Shown here: in pieces, positions 7,034 through 12,984 of the stretch | How the letters are laid out: every line of letters begins with the position of its first letter | How positions within the stretch are numbered: the stretch's first letter is position 1 | Origin: RGIG3994 sp045589735 | GTDB taxonomy: Bacteria; Bacillota; Clostridia; Oscillospirales; CAG-272 | DNA: 12,984 bases | NCBI GenBank assembly: GCA_045589735.1 | Contig: JAZNPQ010000154.1 | Span: 1-12,984, forward strand | Direction: 5' to 3' | Position numbers and translations under genes: made by a program | Notes under the pieces: generated by a model | Told to the model about the DNA's origin: nothing | Seen by the model: only the letters and a program-made list of their open reading frames with translations | Database searches by the model: none

Positions 7034-9457
7034 TCAATTTTCTTCTATCTCAATAATTACCGCCGTGATGTCATCCTCGCTGCCCTCGGCTTTCGCGCGG
7101 TCGGTTATCTTCTTCGCCATTTTCTGTCCGTCGGCATCAAAATCGTTTATAAGCATACTCTGGAGCCAAGCAAGCTCTTCCCTGTTTTGCGTCACTCCGT
7201 CGCTTACCATAACTATACGGTCTCCGGGTTGCGCGTCAAATTTTATGCGCTCTATATCGGGCTTGTCAAGTATTCCGAGCGGAAGCGTATTTGAGCGTAA
7301 TTTAAAGCAATTATCCCCCCTCTTTATATATGTCGGTGACGCTCCGCTTTTAAATATCGAAAACTGTCCTGTTATAAGGTCAAATTCAAGCAGGTCGGCG
7401 GTTACCGAGCATTCGTGGCGCACGCTTCCGTCGCGTTCACTCATAAAGCTGTTGAGAAGCCTTACCGACGTCTCGGGTCTGTTTCCCGCGCACAGCATTT
7501 TTTCAAGAAACATACCCGCAATACGCGAGCTTAGCGCTGCCTCCTTGCCTGTTCCCATTCCGTCAGACAGGAGAGAATAGTAATAATCTCTATGCGTAAA
7601 AAAGCCGCAAACATTGTCTCCGCAGATGCTTTTACCCTTTATCTCGGTCGCCGCGACCGACGAAGAATACTGCTTTGCGGTGTATTTTTTGCGTGTGCTG
7701 ACCGTGACGTCAAAACGGCTTCCAACCGGCACGAACACAGGGTCTCCGAGAAGTATTCCAAGAGACTCTTCAAGCCTGCCGCGAAGGTCGTTTATACCTA
7801 TTTTGGCGCGTGACGCGTCAAGTCCTTTAATAACGACCGTCTTTCTCCTTCCGCCGTATACGATAACTCCGCTGTGACTGTAGCGTAATTTCTTTAACAG
7901 TGCCTCAACTGTTTCAGCCGAGCCCTCGTCTATTATATAATCTGCTCTGCCGCTTGCGAGCGCTTCTTCAAGTATTTTTGATATGCCGTCATAGTCTACC
8001 GCAAACACGCCCGTACGGTCACAGAGCAACGCATGCTCGGTGAGCTTTGCGCAGCTGTCATTTATATCGTCGATAAGCGCGGGAAGTGCGTCGCATCTGG
8101 CTCGCAGATATTCGGGAACGCTCATAATATCGGCTCGAGCCTTCATATGCAGATCGGCGGCAAGTCTATTGAGTATTTCAAGCGTTGAGCTGTACTCAAC
8201 TCCCCAGCACACCTCGCGTCTCGGACAGCTTCCGCAATATTTATCAAACACACCGTCACACATCTGACGCAGATCAAGCGCGGCGGGGCGGCGAAGTCTG
8301 TCACTGAGATTATAAAACGACTCGGCAAGCTCGGCAAACATAATAGAAAGCCGCTTCATACACGTCTCGTCCGAACGGTTTATCTCGGTTTTGACAACGG
8401 CTTCAAGCGCAGTCTTGTCCTCTGCTTTTATTCGTATAAGCTCGGGGTTTTCGGTTATAAGCGCAAGTCTGTCAGCCGCGCCGAACACCATAGCGCCGCA
8501 CAAAAGCGCGGGCAAAAGCTCGGAAAGAGCCGAAAATCCGTTGACGTATACTCCCCATATCATACCGACGACCGCTCCTGCCGTTGCCGCGGCGAGTGAC
8601 GAAATATTCCAAAGCACTCCCGCAGCCGCGGCTTCAAGAATAAAAAGCGGCGCGTAGATCGGTCGGAACGCAAGTCCTATACAGAGTCCCGCAAGGCAGC
8701 CGATTAGTATTCCCTTTCGTCTGCCGATAAGAAGCGTCGCAAAGAACGCGAGGAACGCTCCGATATATACTCCGAATACAGTGAGGTCACGTATAGAATA
8801 GGTCAGCGCGACAAGAATAGAGAGGACGCCTATATTATAAAACCAGGTTCCCTTAAGCTTTTTATCAAAGCCTGCAGAAAACATAAAGGTCGCGACAGGT
8901 GCCACAACAACCGAAAAGCAAGCTCCAAAAAGGTCGTAATATCTGAAGCCTCCCGCGATTATTGCATAAAGAGAAAGACAAAACGCGGCAATCGCCGAGG
9001 ACAACATACGCAGATATACGCTTTCCTCAAAAAGCGTGCGGTATTTTTTTATTATCTGCTCCGAAAAAGACACGCTATTTGTAGAAGTATCGCTTTTTCT
9101 CTTTGCAGAATCCACAGCAAGACGAGAAAATACACGTATTACCACCGTGACGCAGTAGGTTGAGATACAGACCGCAGGCGCAAGCCCTGTTGACGACGCC
9201 GATAGGCAAAGTCCGACGAGAATAAACGGAAGATGTCTCTCTGCCGCGCAAAGCAATGCGATACCAAGCGGAAAGGTTGAGAACAACAAGCTGCATTTTC
9301 CCATAAAATAGGCGGCAAATCCAAACGCAACCCCGACTATTATACCTATAAGCCTTTCGTTTGCCAAAGCTCTGTCACCGAAAAGCTGATAAAACAATTC
9401 TTTTATTCCATACTGTTTTTTACCGACCCCCGCCGTCGGCTCTCTTTTTTCCTGCAT
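7034..9457 (-). CDS. spoIIE: Stage II sporulation protein E (PP2C-type phosphatase)
   Basis: This encodes 807 residues, close to the 827 of the Bacillus subtilis protein. Residues about 35-345 form a polytopic membrane region with roughly ten hydrophobic segments, interrupted by a polar loop near 115-145. The central region (about 345-590) contains the Cys cluster YCGSCPRREVCW (Cys408, Cys411, Cys417) that is typical of SpoIIE. The C-terminal PP2C domain (about 595-807) has the metal-binding Asp residues in GDN (Asp614), SDGMGTGKEA (Asp632), SDG (Asp753) and EDD (795-796), plus the family motif SGASPTYIKRGD. In B. subtilis, SpoIIE dephosphorylates SpoIIAA to release SigF in the forespore and interacts with FtsZ at the polar septum. 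All key residues are present, so it should be active. The ATG at 9457 follows GGAGG by 5 nt; the longer TTG start at 9469 overlaps that site. The gene is flanked by terminators on both sides and is monocistronic. Confidence 0.96.
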   Translation of the reverse strand: MQEKREPTAGVGKKQYGIKELFYQLFGDRALANERLIGIIVGVAFGFAAYFMGKCSLLFSTFPLGIALLCAAERHLPFILVGLCLSASSTGLAPAVCISTYCVTVVIRVFSRLAVDSAKRKSDTSTNSVSFSEQIIKKYRTLFEESVYLRMLSSAIAAFCLSLYAIIAGGFRYYDLFGACFSVVVAPVATFMFSAGFDKKLKGTWFYNIGVLSILVALTYSIRDLTVFGVYIGAFLAFFATLLIGRRKGILIGCLAGLCIGLAFRPIYAPLFILEAAAAGVLWNISSLAAATAGAVVGMIWGVYVNGFSALSELLPALLCGAMVFGAADRLALITENPELIRIKAEDKTALEAVVKTEINRSDETCMKRLSIMFAELAESFYNLSDRLRRPAALDLRQMCDGVFDKYCGSCPRREVCWGVEYSSTLEILNRLAADLHMKARADIMSVPEYLRARCDALPALIDDINDSCAKLTEHALLCDRTGVFAVDYDGISKILEEALASGRADYIIDEGSAETVEALLKKLRYSHSGVIVYGGRRKTVVIKGLDASRAKIGINDLRGRLEESLGILLGDPVFVPVGSRFDVTVSTRKKYTAKQYSSSVAATEIKGKSICGDNVCGFFTHRDYYYSLLSDGMGTGKEAALSSRIAGMFLEKMLCAGNRPETSVRLLNSFMSERDGSVRHECSVTADLLEFDLITGQFSIFKSGASPTYIKRGDNCFKLRSNTLPLGILDKPDIERIKFDAQPGDRIVMVSDGVTQNREELAWLQSMLINDFDADGQKMAKKITDRAKAEGSEDDITAVIIEIEEN

Positions 9458-9460
9458 AAA

Positions 9461-9467
9461 TTCCTCC
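9461..9467 (-). promoter_or_regulatory. Ribosome binding site that sets the spoIIE start
   Basis: Minus-strand GGAGGAA lies with its GGAGG core 5 nt before the ATG at 9457. The alternative TTG at 9469 overlaps the core, so it cannot use it. Confidence 0.85.
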
Positions 9468-9507
9468 AAGTCGTAAATTGCGAGATATTATACTTTTCTC
9501 TGCACTT

Positions 9508-9541
9508 ATTATAGCTTGTCCGTGAATTTTTGCGAGTCGAA
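9508..9541 (-). promoter_or_regulatory. Possible Spo0A-controlled promoter of spoIIE
   Basis: A perfect TATAAT lies at 9508-9513 on the minus strand. Exactly 21 nt upstream (9535-9541) is TTCGACT, one base from TTCGACA, the complement of the Spo0A box TGTCGAA. B. subtilis spoIIE is a SigA promoter with an unusual 21-bp spacer and Spo0A boxes near -35, so the geometry agrees. No good -35 hexamer is present at normal 17-bp spacing. A second TATAAT at 9487-9492 also lacks a good -35. One imperfect 7-mer can occur by chance, so this is a suggestion only. Confidence 0.35.
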
Positions 9542-9581
9542 GTATGGCGGTCGTATAATGTTTTTTTATATAGGAAAAGCA

Positions 9582-9620
9582 AAAAAAGACCTCGCTTTTG
9601 TCGTCTGCGCGGTCTTTTTT
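9582..9620. terminator. Second, possibly bidirectional terminator-like hairpin
   Basis: AAAAAAGACC (9582-9591) pairs with GGTCTTTTTT (9611-9620). An inner CGC/GCG (9593-9595 with 9607-9609) may extend the stem past a mismatch. T-runs follow the GACC/GGTC stem on both strands, so either direction is possible. It lies 53 nt beyond the terminator of the large gene, in the otherwise gene-free interval 9470-9717. Confidence 0.55.
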
Positions 9621-9664
9621 CTTTTTTTATAATGTATATTGTATTTTTTAGTCGTACGTTTTTT

Positions 9665-9700
9665 GTAAGAAAACCCACCGAGGCTTTCGCCTCGGTGGGT
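9665..9700 (-). terminator. Strong intrinsic terminator of the large surface-type gene
   Basis: A perfect 12-bp stem ACCCACCGAGGC/GCCTCGGTGGGT (9673-9684 with 9689-9700) is closed by a loop that reads GAAA, a stable GNRA tetraloop, on the minus strand. TTTTCTT follows. It starts 17 nt after the stop codon at 9718-9720. Confidence 0.9.
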
Positions 9701-9701
9701 A

Positions 9702-9720
9702 TAATTGATCAGATCAATTA
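9702..9720. repeat. Short palindrome overlapping the stop codon of the large gene
   Basis: TAATTGATC and GATCAATTA are exact complements separated by one base (9702-9710 with 9712-9720). The TAA stop of the large gene is part of the palindrome, and a second in-frame stop (TGA) follows three codons later. A one-base loop makes a strong hairpin unlikely. It could extend the terminator stem or be a protein-binding palindrome; neither is shown. Confidence 0.5.
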
Positions 9721-12700
9721 TTTGGTCATATCTGCGTAGATACCGTCAAGCTCTTCCTTGAATGTGGAAAGTGCGTTTCCAAACTCATCGTTTACCTGAT
9801 CCTCGTAATCGCCCTGTGATACTTCAAGAGCTACAAGAGATCCGGTATATGCATGGTTGAGAGCATTGATGATATCTGTCTTCTTGGCTTCGTCGGTAAC
9901 GTTTTCATTTACCTTAGCTATCGTTTCAAGAAGTGCTACCTTATACTCAGCAGTGTAGATAACCTTAACGTCAGCTACATCGAATGCAGGATCAGTTGCT
10001 GTATCGAAGTCACCATCGTTAGCGTCAAGGTATGCATCGATTGCATCCTGTGCAGCCTTGATTGCTACGTCATACTGACCTGCTGTAGTCTTGTTGTCTG
10101 CGATGAGAGTGTTAAGATCTGCAATCGCCTTGTCAACGTTACCCTTAAGAGTCTCGTATGCAGCCTTTCTCTTGTTGATAGCGTCGATAACATCCTGCAT
10201 GAATTTAACTCTTTCATCAAGAGCTGTTCCGGTGTAATCGTTGTTGTTGTCGTCGTAAACAACGCCGTAGGTAGTTGCCCATGCGTTGTAATCCGCAAGA
10301 ATGTCTGCAATGTCGTCGCCGTCATAGAGAACATTGTTTTCAAAGTTGTTCTTAATTACAGTGCCGTCTGCAACCGCCTGTGTAACAAGAGTATTGTAAT
10401 CTGCCAGCTTGGATTCAATAGCTGTTACCTCAGTCTCAGTAAGGATACCTGTGAGGCTTGCAATTACTGCATCAAAGCCACGTGTCTCGTCAATGTACTT
10501 AGCCATCCATGCTTCTGCTGCCTCATCAGCTGCGGGAATCTTGTATTCCTTAACTGTTACTGTAGCGTTAATAGCATAGGTGATAAGATCCGTAATGTCG
10601 GAATAGTCCTTCTGTGCCTGTGCAAGAGTCTTGTCAAGCTCGATCTCAAGGTGAGTCATCTCTACATATGTAGCAACAACGTCGTGTGCTATATCCTTAT
10701 GGGTTTCACCGAAATCAATATTTGCAAGATTAATGGTTTCAAGCTGATAAGCTCTCTTCCATTCCTGGTAGCCTGTAGCTGCGGCCTTAATTGCATTATA
10801 CTCATAGAGAATGAATGCATCGTTGTTGTCAACAACATCAGAAATAATATCAACAAACTTGTCTCCGGCAGCTGTAAGAATTTCTTCTGCAAGATCGTCG
10901 TATCTATTGATTACGTCCTCGAAGGTCGCAATATTGGTGATGAGAGCATAGCTTGCAGAGTCTGTTGCTGCTGCTGCGTTGTAATCAGTCGGGTCAACAG
11001 TATCTGTATCGTAGATCCACTCGGAAACCTTTGTTCCATCCTGAGCTGCAACGATTCCATATGTGTTGAGCCATTCAACGATCTCATTTCTCAAGTCACG
11101 AATGCCGTCTTCTGCTCCCATGGAGTATACGGTGAGAGTCTTAGCTGCGAGAGCATCGATCTTTGCTACGAGATCGGCAGCTACGAGATTCTTCATGTTA
11201 GCAAATGCTTCAACGATAAGCTCGTAGTTTGTCTCGGTCTGACCATCTGTGGTTTCGAGCATTGCCTTGATGTTCTCTTCGTCAACCTCGGTAGCAACGG
11301 TAGAATCGGTAATTACCTTCCATGTGTTGATGTTTGCAAATGCTGTCTCAATAGCAACTCTGTCTTTGAGTTCAACACCGTCGATGATAGCTGCTGCAAC
11401 GGTCTTAGCCTCATCAACGAGACCCTTCTTATTAAGTGCTTCGTCGTACTTGGAAGCCATAAGCGTTGCATAAGCCTCGATGTCGAGTGCTGTCTGGTAG
11501 TTGGTTACGCAAATTGCAACCTGATCTACTGTGTAGTTCTCGGGAAGCTTTGCGGTCTTTGCCCATTCCTTAACCTCATTAACAAGTGCTACAGCATCTT
11601 TTGCGTATGTATAGAGAGCATATGTGTTCTTTTCAAATACTTTGTCATTGAATTTAGTGATTTTTACTACAAGTGCCTCTGCTGCAACCTTGTCAGCGTC
11701 AAGCTCTTTAACTCTATCGGCTGCTGCCTCGTATACCGAAACCTCTTCGGGAATGAAGAGCTTGCGGTTTTCAAGTGCGGAAGCCTCTGCATTTTCCACC
11801 TTGGCTCCCTCTGCCGTTGTTACTGCAGTTTTAAGATCCTCAATCCAAGGATCGATAGCTGTCTCTACGTTTGCAACCGCGGTCTTAAGAGCTGCATGAC
11901 CTGTTGTGTCTATAACGATTATCTTAGCAAAATTGTCGTTGATAATATCAATAAGATCATTGATTGCATCGGAATCGGTCTGTGCATCTACGAGAGCATC
12001 GTAGAATGCTGTATATGCATCTGTCTCTTCAACAAGGTTTCTGTTACCGTATGCGGTGAGAGAATCTATAACACCGTTCGTTGTTGCCTTTTCTACAAGA
12101 TCGGTACACTCCTTGAGGTTTGCTGCACCTGTTCCAACCATAATAGGAGCAGCATCGTCGTTGGTGTAATCGTCAAGAAGCTTTGCAAGTGTGTCTGCGA
12201 TTGTGGGAGTTGTCTTGAGGAGGTTGTCTATTTCTGCATAGATAGCCTTTGCCCCCTTCTCGCCCTCGAGAGTCTGTGCTCTCATAAGCTGAAGGTTTGC
12301 CTTCTTAACTGCTGCAATAAGAGCGTTGTAAGCCTCTTCCGAGGGATACATCTCAGCTTTAACTGCAGCTGCTCTGTTGTCAAGCTCGATAACCTTCTCT
12401 ACAACATACTCACTTGTTGCTGCAAATTCGGAAACATAGCTATCAACCTTCTCATCCATCATAGTAGGAAGGTCAGTGTTAGCAAGCTTTTCAAGAGCAT
12501 CGAGGTCTGCGTCGATATCGGTGCGATCGCCGAGGATCGCCTTTACGCCGTTGATGCTTGTTGTTAGAGCTGCTGTAAGATCAGTCTCAACCGCCTTGAT
12601 GGCCGCTGCGATTGTAGCTGCGTCGCCAAGATCACCGATAAGTGTCTTCTTGACATAGTCTGTCTCAATTGCGGAAGCAGTGAGATAGTCAGCAAACTTA

Positions 12701-12984
12701 GCAACGATCTCGTCGTGCTTTGCTGTTGAATCCTCTGCCTTAACGTAGTCGGCAAGAAGCTCTGCTACGCCTTCGGATGTAAGGAAATCCTTGATCTCGT
12801 CAGCTGTAACGAGGTCGGAGCCTTCTACACCGGACGTACCTGCAATATATGCAGCTATAGCGTCCTTGATAGCCTTCTTAACGCTATCTTCTGTGGGCAG
12901 CTTTGCTATGTCATCTGCATTTTTGTCTGCCTTTGTTGCTGCATCCTTAGCGGCCTGGTTAGCTGCATCTGCTGCTGCCTGTGC
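9718..12984 (-). CDS. Large helical, probably surface-exposed protein (5' end outside window)
   Basis: The reading frame is open from the window edge to the TAA at 9718-9720, giving 1088 visible residues without an N-terminus. The Met at 12462 is internal: 174 in-frame codons precede it. I do not recognise the family. The visible start is an Ala-rich heptad-like stretch (AQAAADAANQAAKDAA), followed by short related segments with TADEIKDFL and YVKA. The rest is almost entirely predicted helix, acidic, rich in Ala, Asp, Thr and Val, and very poor in Cys. A Trp recurs about every 76-104 residues in similar helix ends (for example VNEVKEWAK, NEIVEWLNTYG, YNAWATTYG), suggesting about seven or more diverged repeats. 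There is no LPXTG or C-terminal membrane segment, so any wall anchor, such as SLH domains, must be N-terminal and out of view. Codon choice is strongly biased: TTA, CTA and TCA are absent over about 900 codons, unlike the neighbouring genes. That suggests high expression, as for an S-layer or other abundant surface protein (inference). Confidence 0.8.
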   Translation of the reverse strand, partial: AQAAADAANQAAKDAATKADKNADDIAKLPTEDSVKKAIKDAIAAYIAGTSGVEGSDLVTADEIKDFLTSEGVAELLADYVKAEDSTAKHDEIVAKFADYLTASAIETDYVKKTLIGDLGDAATIAAAIKAVETDLTAALTTSINGVKAILGDRTDIDADLDALEKLANTDLPTMMDEKVDSYVSEFAATSEYVVEKVIELDNRAAAVKAEMYPSEEAYNALIAAVKKANLQLMRAQTLEGEKGAKAIYAEIDNLLKTTPTIADTLAKLLDDYTNDDAAPIMVGTGAANLKECTDLVEKATTNGVIDSLTAYGNRNLVEETDAYTAFYDALVDAQTDSDAINDLIDIINDNFAKIIVIDTTGHAALKTAVANVETAIDPWIEDLKTAVTTAEGAKVENAEASALENRKLFIPEEVSVYEAAADRVKELDADKVAAEALVVKITKFNDKVFEKNTYALYTYAKDAVALVNEVKEWAKTAKLPENYTVDQVAICVTNYQTALDIEAYATLMASKYDEALNKKGLVDEAKTVAAAIIDGVELKDRVAIETAFANINTWKVITDSTVATEVDEENIKAMLETTDGQTETNYELIVEAFANMKNLVAADLVAKIDALAAKTLTVYSMGAEDGIRDLRNEIVEWLNTYGIVAAQDGTKVSEWIYDTDTVDPTDYNAAAATDSASYALITNIATFEDVINRYDDLAEEILTAAGDKFVDIISDVVDNNDAFILYEYNAIKAAATGYQEWKRAYQLETINLANIDFGETHKDIAHDVVATYVEMTHLEIELDKTLAQAQKDYSDITDLITYAINATVTVKEYKIPAADEAAEAWMAKYIDETRGFDAVIASLTGILTETEVTAIESKLADYNTLVTQAVADGTVIKNNFENNVLYDGDDIADILADYNAWATTYGVVYDDNNNDYTGTALDERVKFMQDVIDAINKRKAAYETLKGNVDKAIADLNTLIADNKTTAGQYDVAIKAAQDAIDAYLDANDGDFDTATDPAFDVADVKVIYTAEYKVALLETIAKVNENVTDEAKKTDIINALNHAYTGSLVALEVSQGDYEDQVNDEFGNALSTFKEELDGIYADMTK

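Noticed and set aside
9621..9672. Possible small RNA gene between the two terminator hairpins
   Set aside because: Only AT-rich sequence with a weak TATA-like stretch is present, and no -35 element or conserved-looking structure beyond the hairpin itself.
9403..9678. Minus-strand 91-codon frame covering the spoIIE upstream region
   Set aside because: It runs through the hairpin at 9582-9620 and the spoIIE ribosome binding site into spoIIE in another frame. The product is very basic, low in complexity, and has no ribosome binding site.
9853..12567. Plus-strand open frame of 904 codons
   Set aside because: It is the exact antisense register of the large minus-strand gene, gives an implausible Cys- and Val-rich product, lacks a promoter or ribosome binding site, and is explained by the absence of TTA, CTA and TCA codons in the sense gene.

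Overview
The window looks like a chromosomal segment of a low-to-mid GC, endospore-lineage Firmicute, most likely an uncultured gut- or rumen-type Clostridia. The evidence is a recognisable spoIIE gene, strong AGGAGG-type ribosome binding sites, SigA-type promoters with TATAAT -10 boxes, compact GC-stem/U-tract terminators, and two surface lipoproteins of a kind common in such genomes. All six protein genes lie on the minus strand, so transcription runs from high to low coordinates. No phage, IS element, CRISPR array, tRNA or rRNA was seen.

Layout in the direction of transcription. (1) 12984-9718: the C-terminal 1088 residues of a very large, helical, Ala/Asp/Thr-rich, probably extracellular protein. 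It runs off the window edge and is closed by a strong hairpin terminator. (2) 9457-7034: spoIIE, the membrane-bound PP2C phosphatase that activates SigF in the forespore. It is monocistronic, with a possible Spo0A-type control region upstream and a terminator 3 nt after its stop. (3) 6918-4054: a lipoprotein with Cys-containing tandem repeats followed by a GLUG-type beta-helix, driven by an excellent SigA promoter next to the spoIIE terminator. (4) 4016-3844: a cluster of adjacent hairpins ending in a textbook terminator. (5) 3780-960: a two-gene operon, a DUF2156 (GNAT-fold) protein followed after 16 nt by a lipoprotein with a C-terminal glycerophosphodiester phosphodiesterase domain. It has its own promoter and a hairpin after the second gene. 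(6) 804-88: an MgtC/SapB-family membrane protein with its own promoter and terminator.

Three starts were moved to internal ATG codons (804, 6918, 9457), because the longer frames begin inside or upstream of the ribosome binding site. Functionally, the window joins one sporulation regulator with several cell-envelope genes: two lipoproteins, a probable surface protein, an envelope-associated transferase-like protein and a membrane transporter-like protein. I see no evidence of a new multigene defence or mobile system. The least explained signals are the Trp-punctuated repeat architecture of the large partial protein, the hairpin cluster at 3851-4016, and the unusual domain combination of the phosphodiesterase lipoprotein.
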